A stretch of 64,000 nucleotides of DNA, from assembly GCA_025201805.1 (NCBI GenBank), contig MU619280.1:79583-143582 (forward strand), given 5' to 3'. Under the pieces are notes generated by a model. That model was not told the DNA's origin. It saw only the letters and a list, made by a program, of their open reading frames with translations, and searched no databases. A program made the translations under genes and the position numbers. Shown here piece by piece: positions 10,141-20,218 of the stretch. The stretch comes from Parasitella parasitica (Eukaryota > Mucoromycota > Mucoromycetes > Mucorales > Mucoraceae). The first letter of the stretch is position 1; every line of letters begins with the position of its first letter.

Positions 10141-12050
10141 ATGACAAAATTAGCTTTGTTTTTTTATGGCATCTTAATCTGCATCACAATGTTTGTTTGG
10201 CATTGGTTGATGAGACCTTCAAAAGATTACTTTCTGCTTGGAGATTGGACAAACAGCCAGCTGGCGCAGGCGCAGGTGCCTCTATCTTCGTGGTCTGTCT
10301 GGACAAGCAGACACCCCGAGATTTACAAAGAAACACCTATCTACAAGAGAAAGCAGCATGGATATTTCCTTCATATTACAGACATGCATGTAAGTATTGT
10401 ATCAGGGGGTTTCATAAGGAATTGTGTAAATAAAAAGGAGGGGCTTTTGTGTGTAGTGTTATACAAACTAACATGCGCGCTAGGTTGATCCAGATTATGT
10501 CCAAGGAGCAACAGTGAAATCAGCTTGCCACCAATTACCTGATCTGTATGCCGAGAAAAAAAAGAAGCCAGAGGAGCCCGCCATTTTATCAGGAAAGTAC
10601 GGTACGCCAGGACAAAGATGCGACGCTCCCGTTTTATTAGCGCAAGAGACGCTGGATTGGATATCGAGAGAATGGAAAGACAAGCTTGATTTCATTGTAT
10701 GGACAGGAGATAATGCCAAGTAAGAAGCTGCTGTGACATAGAAAAATGAGTAAATATGAAACTAATTGCCTGCTCTTCAGACATGACTGGGACAAGAAAC
10801 GCCGCAGAAAGAGAAGACATGTGTATGAGCTTAATCAGCGTGTTACAGACATGATGCTCGAGACGTTTTGGGTCAATGATAAAATACCAATTATACCGAG
10901 CTTTGGCAATAATGACGTTTTCCCCCACAATCAAATCGGAGGTCCCGAAATTGACGGTGATCTGCTCATGTTTTACGAACGCATGTGGAGACCCTGGATG
11001 CCGACGCACCAAAGATCCATGTTTCGCCAAGGAGGATACTATGTTGTACAAGTTGCTCCACGTTTGAGCGTTTTGACTTTAAATTCAATGTATTTTTACA
11101 AAAAAAACAAGGCAGTTCACAACTGCGAGCATCTTGATAGCCCAGCGGCTATTCAGCTTGTCTGGTTTGAGGACCAATTGAAGAGAGCACGCCGAGAAAA
11201 CGAAAAGATCTACGTGATCGGTCATGTCCCCCCTTCGCCTCGTGATTACAAGGGCACCTGTCTGGCAGCATATATGCGTATTGCGACAAGCTATACTGAT
11301 GTCATTATGGGCCAATTTTTTGCTCATTTGAATATGGATCATTTTCTTATGTTTAATGGAAGACAAGACGAAAAACTAGCCCCAATTGTCCCGGATTTAG
11401 CTAATAATTTCAAACATCAGCAACAGCCAATCTCCAGTGTAGATCAGCATGACGATGATGATCATGCCGTTTTCCATACAGCAAGAAACGTCGAAGCTTA
11501 TATGGGTTGGTTGAAGAACATGTACCAAGACATAGAGATTTTAGACGACGATAAAAGCAGAGACCCATCCAATATACATCCTCCATTGGCTGTTGTGCAA
11601 GTATCTCCATCTGTTTTACCCATTTACCACCCATCATTCAGAATCTATCAGTATGAAGTCAACCCTGACGATGATAATGAAGATCAAGGCGGTGATGACG
11701 ACGAAGACGATGATGAAGATGATGAAGATGATGATGGCGAAGATGAGCCCTTGCCTCACGGTACGCTGCTTGGCTATTCTCAATATTTTGCCAACCTTAC
11801 CAAATGGAACAATCTAAATACCAACAAACCTCTGGAATATGAACTGGAATACTCTACTAAAGAAGCTTATGGCATGGACGATTTAACCGTAGAATCTTAC
11901 TTTGAGTTGGCCAAACTAATGGTAGAAAATAGTGTTGAAGGAAACAAGGTTTGGGAGACATACCAAAATCACATGTTGGTCAAGAGTCAAAATTTTACAT
12001 CTTTTTTCGAAGATGATGATGAGGACGAAGTCATGCTAAACAATACATAA
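10141..12050 (+). CDS. PPN1: Endopolyphosphatase, vacuolar (PPN1-like)
   Basis: Cleaves long inorganic polyphosphate inside the vacuole. Exons 10141-10389, 10484-10719, 10781-12050, about 584 residues. An N-terminal hydrophobic segment (LALFFYGILICITMFVWHWL) is a signal anchor, as in yeast Ppn1. Calcineurin-like metallophosphoesterase motifs appear in order: FLHITDMHVDPDY, DFIVWTGDNAKHDWD, IPSFGNNDVFPHN, VIGHVPP and FFAHLNMDHF. Cysteines around CHQLP and RCDAP match the lumenal disulfides of the family. About residues 470-500 form a long Asp/Glu run, probably disordered. Acid sphingomyelinases are related, but GNNDVFPHN and the overall order favour Ppn1. An SPX-VTC gene lies 4 kb downstream. 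Confidence 0.9.
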
Positions 12051-12240
12051 AACATCATATATTCATACACAACTCTAATTACATTTCTCACAACAATAAA
12101 CTAATTCATTCTTGACATTGTCGTAAAACTCTACATGCAAAAAGGATATAGGTGATAATTTATTCAATATTTTATGCCAGCGACACATCCAATATACTGT
12201 AAAAGGTTTGCACTTGTACTTGTGTATGTGTATGTATATT

Positions 12241-13530
12241 TTAGATATGAGTGCTGGACAGTTTCTCGATCAACTCATCTTCCACTTCTTTCTGTATATT
12301 TGACTTTTCTGTGGGCTCTTTTTCCTCGGCTTCTTCGGCTTCCTGAACAAGTTCTGATTCCTCCTCTTCTGATTCCTCTTCCTCTGATTCCTCTTCGTAA
12401 TCAATCTCTTCCACGTCGCTGAATTCATCCAAGGCAGTTTCATGGCCATGACTAGCGAGTGCTTCTCTCAAAACGTCTACAGCTTTATGATCCTCGTCGA
12501 CACCATTGCCATTTAATTCAAGTTTTTCAAGCAGTTTCAAATGATCTTTGATAGCTTCTGCTAAAATCAGAATAGGACCATGATCGAATTCGTTGTATTG
12601 GGCGAATATTTCCCTCAGATACTTATTTTTACCAAGTTTAAGAGCTTCAAATAAACGAATACCACCCTTATTCTTCAACATACAATCAGACACATTCAGA
12701 ATTTCAAGTTGAGGCCAACAGGGCAAAGCTTTAGCCAAAGCTTTGGAATCTTTGTAGGTAAATGTGTTGTCTTGGAAATCGAGATGGCGTAACTTCTTAC
12801 AAGCACGGAGTCCTTCGATGATGGTTCGAATACCGCCCTTACTAATGCCATTTTGAGGAACACGAACAACTTCCAAGTTGGTATGAGAAGAAAATGCACG
12901 GGCCAGAGCTGCGCAAGAATCGTCTTCGAGTCGATTACGACCACAAATAATGGTGCGAAGAGAACTGGCGCGATTTTCTGCCTTTGCTTTATCAGCAGAG
13001 GCTTGAAGCGCTTTGGCAATCATCGCACCGCCGCCGAGACCTAAACCATTGTTGTTGAGACTTAATATTTGAAGAGTCTTTGTGTTGGATAAGAATTCGA
13101 TCAATGGTTCAGCACCGGCAGGACCGAAAGCGTTATCAGATAAATCTAGCTCCACCAAGTCTACTTGTTCAAAGGCATCGAATAGATGTTTAAGAGCAAA
13201 AGGGATCTCGGTTAATAAACGACCTGTGAAGATATCAAACAAAACTGCTCGCTATAAAGAGCGCGTTCAGTTCCCTCGTCTTATTATTCCCATGATATAT
13301 ACAATGCCACATACCTTCAAATGTCTTTTTTCCTTCAACACTTGACCTAAAGCGCCACAGGCATCAACACTCAAAGAGTTGCCGTTTAATTCAATCTGTA
13401 GGAGGTTATCCAATGATTGTAGGGTCTCAGCAAAGTCTTTAACACTTTCAGCAGTGTCTAGCCTATGTCCTCTGTTAGCAATGCTAAAAACGGTACCATT
13501 TTCTTTTATGAGGTCATCGAGAACAACCAT
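12241..13530 (-). CDS. RNA1: Ran GTPase-activating protein (RanGAP)
   Basis: Stimulates GTP hydrolysis on Ran in the cytoplasm and so maintains the RanGTP gradient for nuclear transport. Two exons, 13315-13530 and 12241-13251, 408 residues. Leucine-rich repeats run through most of the chain (LDLSDNAFGPAGAEPL, SLNNNGLGLGGG, ICGRNRLEDDS, DFQDNTFTYKDS, LNGNGVDEDH). The family's catalytic arginine is present in IFTGRLLTEIP. The C-terminus is the expected long acidic tail (repeated EESEEEE), ending DELIEKLSSTHI. Length and layout match Schizosaccharomyces Rna1. No SUMO-binding extension as in animals. Confidence 0.95.
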
Positions 13531-13636
13531 TATATTTATTTGTATGTGGTAAGAAGTTAAAGAGAATGGAAGAGAGCAAAATTTTTATTTAACCGTGACA
13601 CGCGTTCCTTTTTCTATGGCTCGATGGTTGATCTCA

Positions 13637-13926
13637 TCATTTGGCAAAGTAGTTATTGAGGCGACGCCACCATGGCGTGTTTGCTGAGGAAGGCTGCTGA
13701 AGAACAGCAGGCGATTTGATAGTGATTCCAGGGCTCGATCTCTTCTTTTGATCCAGACTATTCTTTAATGCATTGCTATCCAATGCTTTTGCTTCTGAAG
13801 CGTTTGTAAACATTGTAGATTTCTTTTGTGTCATTATCTTGTCAGAAAAGTACATTGAGGATTTCTTCAGGATGTTCTTGGTCTTTTGTAGCTGTGGCAG
13901 TGGTAGTGGTAGTGGCTGCGGTTGTG

Positions 13927-13963
<37 letters not shown>

Positions 13964-14455
13964 CTGCTGATAAGTAGAGGAAGAGTAGCTGTCTGCTAGA
14001 GATGAATTTTTACTTGCAGCTCGAGCAGCAGCTACCACAGCAGCAGCTGATGTACTTGGCCTCTCATGTTCCCTAATCTTGCAACTACTACTGCTTGTAC
14101 TCGATCTATTTATATCATTTGAATATCGACTTGTGGAGGGAATAGAAAACACGATTTGTTCATCATCATTGTCCTCATCCTCTTCTTCAAAAGTCGTTTC
14201 CGACATGTTGAGATCAGATTGATTCATGACCTGATTTGACTATATATAAATCAACATTGCATGCAAATAAAAAAATAAAAAAAAGGTGAGCAAGAGCATA
14301 ATGACCCTAATGGTTCTATTTACATGTAGATCTTGGTTCATCCTTTGATCGAATTGGTCTAATAAACTCTTTGAGAATGAGCCTTCATTATGATCCGGTG
14401 CCCATGATTGAAACTCTAGAGAGATGAGAGGTAATGGGTGATTCAGATAGTTCAT
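13637..14455 (-). CDS. Unknown low-complexity protein with poly-Q tract
   Basis: Not recognised. Two exons, 14324-14455 and 13637-14239, phase 0, 244 residues. Order of features: a short N-terminal region with SWAPDHNEG, an acidic block (EEEDEDNDDE), a serine-rich stretch, an alanine-rich stretch, a run of about 12 glutamines followed by PQPQPLPLPLP, then a basic C-terminal third ending TPWWRRLNNYFAK. Mostly disordered, likely nuclear or cytoplasmic adaptor, but no function can be assigned. The conserved-looking ends (N-terminal exon and the WWRR tail) are the parts worth searching. The CAG/CTG tract is at 13932-13967. Confidence 0.65.
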
Positions 14456-14714
14456 TGTGTATATACAAAAGTAAAGAGAAAAGAGCAGAAATAACATGTT
14501 AAACTAAATGCACTTGTATATTTATAACCATATACAAATTTTATCAATGACGATGTTGATGATATGAATACGCATTTAGATATGCAAGGAGGCACTGGCA
14601 AGTACACACTTTTTTTTCTTTTTTTCAAATCCCCTGGTTCTCGCAATTAAACAATGCCAGCAAGCAAAATCAGCATGTAACTATTCATGTATACAATTAA
14701 TTTATGCGTTTATT

Positions 14715-15601
14715 TTATTGTCGTAAAGCTTTTAATCTCTCAGTTAATAGGCTATCCTCGTCCTTTTCCTTTTGTTTAGGTTCATTCAGAACCTTGCTTG
14801 GTTCTAATTCATTTAAAGCACCATTCAATTCTAATCCGTGCTCATCTGCAACTTGGTGCATAAGCGAATCGACCTCATCTTGAGGTGTGTTCATCGTAGT
14901 AGTACCAGCCATAGCGCCTTCCATATAACCTGTTTGAACATCAAGATCTTCAAACTGTGATTCAAATTTATCCATCACCATGGAAATCTACAAATAAATA
15001 ATGTATTTGGTTGTTTAGCAACAGAACACATTCCAATATGAGATAAAACAAGCCTACCTGTTCTAAATTCATCGTCTCCATAGCTCTTCCCATACCTCGA
15101 ACCACTTGAGCCATTGAGTTTGATACCTTTTATGAGGGCTCTCTTTTTAATTCTGACATCATGTAGCAAATCTGTTCTCTATATTTACCTTTCTCATGGT
15201 GATGGCAGTTTGAACACGACTTGCTACGGCATCAATACGAGAGGATAGCTTGAGCAAATTCAAGGCTTCGTTCTTTTTTCTGATAGCATTCGACGCATAT
15301 ATGCGTGCGCCTTCCATATTGCCATCTTGAATAGCTTTTTTTAGCTTGTTTTTCTCGGTTGTTTCATCTTTCTGGCAACGTTTGGATTGTTTATTTAATT
15401 GTTTTGCTGTAAACTATTCAGATTTTCTTCAGTACAACACGTATCCATATAATAAAGGGGTGCTTCACTCTATATTATACACAAATATATATAAATATAT
15501 ATATTACCTTTAGCTGAAAAAGTTGGTCTAAACAGAAATAATTAAATCAGTTACTATTTTTACTTGGAATATATTATATTCATACTTTCTAATCCATTCA
15601 T
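14715..15601 (-). CDS. DID2: ESCRT-III-associated protein DID2/CHMP1
   Basis: Late ESCRT-III subunit that recruits Vps4 during endosomal sorting and membrane scission. Five exons: 15586-15601 (16 nt), 15508-15527 (20 nt), 15189-15413, 15058-15126, 14715-14987; 200 residues. The reading LFQLK|FTAKQL at the N-terminus, [18 protein letters not shown] and [10 protein letters not shown] in the core, and the C-terminal MIT-interacting motif [12 protein letters not shown] are all diagnostic of CHMP1. The first two exons are micro-exons, supported by phase and by the family's N-terminus. Starts back-to-back with the SPX-VTC gene (divergent, 321 bp). Confidence 0.93.
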
Positions 15602-15922
15602 TTTAGGCGATAAAAATACACAAATGCGAAAAAGAAAAGGGCGAAGGAAAAGGTATTCGTTTTTGATTTGAATAGCAGCAGCAACCCAGAATCGTACATA
15701 CAAGCAATTCTTTATGGTATTGACTCGGTTTTACAAAAATCCACACATCAATTTATGAAACACATTCATATTTACTTGCTTAAATCAATCGATAATGCTT
15801 ATCCCGAAAAAAACAACAACAACAACAAAAAAAAACGGCTTTTATTTACTAGTAAATAATGCAAGAATAAATAATCAGATGAAACATGTTATCCATATCT
15901 TATTTCTCCATCCTTTTCTTTT
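15602..15922. other. Divergent promoter, DID2 / SPX-VTC
   Basis: AT-rich 321 bp shared upstream region. Contains an AAC-repeat run near 15812-15832. No gene. Confidence 0.45.
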
Positions 15923-18668
15923 ATGATTATTACAAACATGTTTAGTAGATCCATCGATGACATTTTCAAAAATAAAGCCATGCCTTGTTGGCTGCCTGCG
16001 CCTACTTGTATAGATACATTGTCTGATATTGCTTCACTGGATCAATTTGATGAAAAATGGAAAAATGCTAGGTTTTTACCCTGGAGGTTCTTTCACATTG
16101 ACTATGATCTGCTGCAGCAGAAGATGGGACGAAATAATGATATCGCCATCATTGCTAAAAGTTTACAAGATGAATGGATAAAAGCAAGTATACGAATACC
16201 AACATAGATGTGATGTATTAACTCTCGACAACTTATCAGGTACACGAGTTTTACATATTGAAAAGAAGCGAAATCGACAGACGCATCATATCATTGCAAA
16301 ACGACAAAAGATCCACAACATTTGTAAATGGCTTTCAATCACTCTTGAAAGAGATATTTGAATTATATAGATTTACAAAGTTAAACTACTGTGGTTTTCT
16401 GCTCCTGTTCAAGCAATTTGATCGGCTTGTTGAATCTACAGATCACACGCTACAACAAGTAGAATTGCGCAGATTACTTATCAACAAGCCCTTCTGGAAA
16501 CACTCAATAGAGTACCACAGGCTGGCAGTAGAGGCAAGTTACTTGTACATGACAAGCCCATTAGTTGCTACCAAAAAGCCCCTTTCGCTACTTGAGCAGT
16601 ACGACATAACAGCCTTTATAAACACACTGCAACAAGATTTCGCCAGGGCCGAGACTAGTCATGCTTCCCACGTGGCACCGCCTCAACAGCAGGCCAGCAT
16701 AAATAATGATGCATTCAAGGGCGGCAATGTAGTGTTGTCGTCCTCGCCGTCTTCAGCTTGTTCTACCCGTTCTTGTGAAACAACTCTATCATCAGAAGCA
16801 GCACAGCCGCAACCACGACAGAGATACGACACCTACTGGATTCACCCTAACAATGTAGTCGAGTTAATGTTGTATCTATCAGATAAAATGATCGTCTCTA
16901 ACGACAGTAGCGTTCCTCATCGCCCTGCAGCCGTATATGAAATTGGATCTCCAGCAGAAGTGAGCTCTACAAAAAGCCAATACAAAGTGACAACAGTGTA
17001 CATGGATACGCCTCAATTAACGGCCTATAAACAGATATCAAACAAACAGCAGGATACCACCTCGATGACTCGTATCCGATGGTATGATGGTATTATCGCC
17101 AGTGGCAGCTCAGAAGAGATGTCAGCCGTTACAGAGGCAAGCCATGTCATGATGGAGCAAAAGATGTATGATAATCGTGCGGAACAATGCTGGATTCAGC
17201 AAAAGGTTTGGCTCAAATCAAAACATTTAGAACCGTGGCTGTCTGGGTCATTTTCTCTTGGCGGGATGCTGTCAAAAGAGTCATGCCAGTATCACAAGGA
17301 TGGCTATAGCGCAAATGTAGACGATATACATGGAATAAAGGAATCGTGCCTTGCTGTTGAGGCTGAGATACATAGAAAGCACATCATACCAGGTACATGA
17401 GCACAACACACATACACACACACACACGCATATACGCATATACGCATACATATACTGATATCATGTATTATTCGACAGTGCTCAAAGTAACGCAGAATCG
17501 TCTGGTTTATGCTTCCATGGATCGTTCTATCACAATCTCGATCGATTCAGACATTGCCATTATGCGTGCATTGCCAACCAAAGTACCCCAAAGCGATCAA
17601 TATCCGTACAATGACATGTGTTTGGATGACATTGTGCGTTCTCCACAATGTATAGTTCGAATTAACAAAAGCACCGATGATGCAGAAAACAACAACAAAT
17701 GGCTGATAGATTTAATAAAGTGTGGCATGCTTGCACCTGCCGTTGGGTTCTCTGCATACTTGCATGGTGTGGAAGCTCTTTTGGGTGCCCAACAGACAGA
17801 CATACCCCTTCCAAAATGGACTTTTGCTAAAGTTGACGGCTACATTGGATACGAGAGCTTGTTGACTCAATATCAACAGAAGCAGCAGCCGCGGCAGCAT
17901 AGAGTTGGCGTCCAAAGAAATCGTGGTAGTTTGCAAACAACCAGCGGCAATAGCAGCCGTGGCAGCAGTTGTAGAAGCAACAGCAGCAGAGACATGCATA
18001 GTCGCAGTACAGACACCATTGCCACTATTATAACGTGCTATGACGATGAGAACGATGAGAACGATGAGAAGCAACCAGCATCGCCATCAGAATCTCCTAG
18101 TACTAGTACTACTATTACTACTTTTACTACTACTACTACTACTACTATTGAGTCGCCCTTGCTGCATCCTCAAGACGGACAGAAACATCAACGCAGTGGC
18201 ATGCGAAGGTCATTTGACTCGTATTGCAGTTTCGATCATCCAACATCCTCTAGATCCGATCCTACGAATTGTAAAAGCTGCATAGGAAAAATGTCGCTTG
18301 TTGAGCATCAAAGCATTGATATGAGACATCACTTGCCTCCCGAAACGACTTGCGAGAAGGAAATCATTACATTTAGCTCATTTATGTTGCAAACTTTTTG
18401 GCCCAGAAAATTTAGAAGTTTTGAAAAGGAGCCGTTATTGGCACGCCAACCTAAAAGACATCGTTCAACAAGCAGCAGCGCCTATGGCAGCAGCGATGCT
18501 AGTTGTGCCGGCAGCAGCCATTGCGATAATAGAACCGCCAGCAAGATGCTGCAAGCCACGCTACAAGGCGAGCGGTTTTCTCGTGCGAGCATTTTCACAA
18601 TGACATGCGTTGTCATGTCATTTAGCATGTCATGTATTCTGTATATAACTGTTCTCACAAAGTTGTAA
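15923..18668 (+). CDS. SPX-VTC domain protein (vacuolar transporter chaperone family)
   Basis: VTC complexes make polyphosphate at the vacuole membrane; SPX domains sense inositol pyrophosphates. Exons 15923-16183, 16240-17392, 17479-18668, about 867 residues. Intron 1 needs a GC donor (GCAAGT at 16184). The SPX domain spans about residues 15-150 (WRFFHIDYDLLQQKM, FTKLNYCGFLLLFKQFDRLV). The VTC tunnel domain follows (YWIHPNNVVEL, TRIRWYDG, MEQKMYDN, IPVLKVTQNRLVYAS, YLHGVEALL). A long Ser/Gly/Thr-rich insert precedes one C-terminal membrane segment (MTCVVMSFSMSCILYITVL). Several catalytic VTC positions differ from Vtc4 (see findings), so a non-catalytic, Vtc2/3-like accessory subunit is more likely than a polymerase. 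Intron 2 holds a CA microsatellite (about 17408-17426). Confidence 0.85.
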
Positions 18669-18718
18669 TAAAATGGGCACATTAGATGCGCGCGGGCGTG
18701 TGTGTGCGTGTATGGTTT

Positions 18719-19659
18719 TTATTGAGTCTTGTCATTAATAATCCTCTTTACAAGCCCTTCCAACTCAAATACATGGTCATCTCGCACGCCAGGACTGATT
18801 TCTCGAAGTGCCGCTGCCAAATTTAGCAGATATTCTGCATTCCAGCCTGATGGGCCATAAGAGTCATGAATCTGTTGTGCAATTTTGTCAGCTGGTGCAG
18901 GGCCAACATAGGCCTCATTATCAGTAGTTCCAATGTACACCAATGCCTAATATAATCATTTTGATATTTTTTAGTCCAAAACAGTCAGGATTCCTTTACG
19001 TTGATGGTACTTGTAGTACGATGCAATACATTTTCAACGATGGGTGTTTCATCATCCTCTAGGCTGAACACATCGACGGTATGCACGGTATAACCATTCT
19101 GTGTATAAAGCAAACATGAGCAACTGGTTTTTGCCCTACAATTGCACTTTGGGCTGCGTTCTTTTACCTTCTCTCTATGATCCAAGTACGCTCTTGTGGC
19201 CTCTACGTCATCTGAAGGAATCTTGAATGCGACTCCCCACGTTACTTTATCATGTCCCTCTACGCTTTCAATGGTCTTCCACTCATCGTATGGAATCAAT
19301 GTGACAACCCGGCCTGGTTTTTCAGGAGTCCCTCTGTGGTCTTCGCTATGCTTTTGTGTGCACACATACAAAGTCAGATGTCTCCCATGTATTATATATC
19401 TTTTTTTACCTGCCAAAAGCGTCTTACATAGTTCTTGATGTAGCCAATCTGTCTGTTTTTGATAGGTCAGTATCCGTCGCAGTGTAGCTGCAGCCTTATG
19501 TATTTACTTTTGCTCGTAATGAATAGGTGGTTTCCATATCAAGGAGCCGTAGCCGAATACCCAAATGCCGTCTGAATGTGTGCTGTCTTTGCTGCTCGAT
19601 TGGATGTCATGGATGGTTTCTAGAATATCTTGTTGCGGCGTAACCGTTGTAAAAGACAT
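18719..19659 (-). CDS. ChaC-type glutathione gamma-glutamylcyclotransferase
   Basis: Degrades glutathione to 5-oxoproline and Cys-Gly in the cytosol. Five exons: 19508-19659, 19410-19452, 19168-19350, 19000-19098, 18719-18946; 234 residues, all phases consistent. The substrate loop FGYGSLIW is near residue 40, followed by IKNYVRRFWQ, HSEDHRGTPEKPGRVVTL, the catalytic-glutamate stretch LDHREKNGY, and the C-terminal YIGTTDN...GPSGWNAEYLLNLA. These are the family hallmarks in order; ChaC2-like rather than GGCT or GGACT. Tail-to-tail with the SPX-VTC gene (50 bp between stops). Confidence 0.93.
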
Positions 19660-19765
19660 TTGCTTGAATGGATTGGGAAAAAAAAAAAAAAGAAGCCAAT
19701 AACAAACCGGATGATGACAGTTGGTGAAAAGCCTTGAATGTGACCGAAAAAGCGAGACAACAAAC

Positions 19766-19975
19766 TCATGTACATTGGGTCACTGATGGAGCGAAAATCT
19801 GTAACAACAAACATGTTTGCACATGAAGGAGCTTTGCGTGATGATGAAACGTTTGAGGCCTCTCTTTTCTCTTTGTGTGTGCGAAATCCTTTCTAGCAAA
19901 ATCTGCCTAGCACAACACATAATTAGTGTACCTGAAACATCAAACCCAGGTAGAAACGAGTACCTTGTCAGCCAT
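19766..19975 (-). pseudogene. Possible HSP12-like N-terminus, degenerate
   Basis: ATG GCT GAC AAG at 19975-19964, then a 57-nt intron with a good ACTAAT branch site, then an exon from 19906. The joined start reads MADKADFARKDF, which resembles the N-terminus of fungal Hsp9/Hsp12 stress proteins, but the following about 45 residues do not continue the family (no repeated KPDSQKS-type segments) and stop at 19766. Either a decayed copy or chance similarity; the region otherwise serves as upstream sequence of the ChaC gene. Confidence 0.2.
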
Positions 19976-20102
19976 TGATGATGGTGATAGTGACTAGATG
20001 TCCAAAAATTTACTGATTCAAGGCAGAAATTTTTGGGTTTAATTGGCCTATTTGTGTATCCGATACGAAACACACATCACTTTGAGGGTACTCATTTTGA
20101 AC

Positions 20103-20113
20103 ACCTTGATGGT
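20103..20113. promoter_or_regulatory. Zap1-type zinc-response-like element
   Basis: ACCTTGATGGT, one mismatch from the yeast Zap1 site ACCTTNAAGGT, lies 106 bp upstream of the ZIP transporter start. Known ZIP genes in fungi are induced by low zinc through such sites; whether this organism uses the same site is inference. Confidence 0.35.
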
Positions 20114-20218
20114 CATATTAAACCTTCTTTCTTTCGATTTCCTCAATTACTACTTTTCTCTCTTGCATTCGCCATACACGTTGCGATTCTGCAGTACAAG
20201 ACCTTTTCCTCTTAAATC

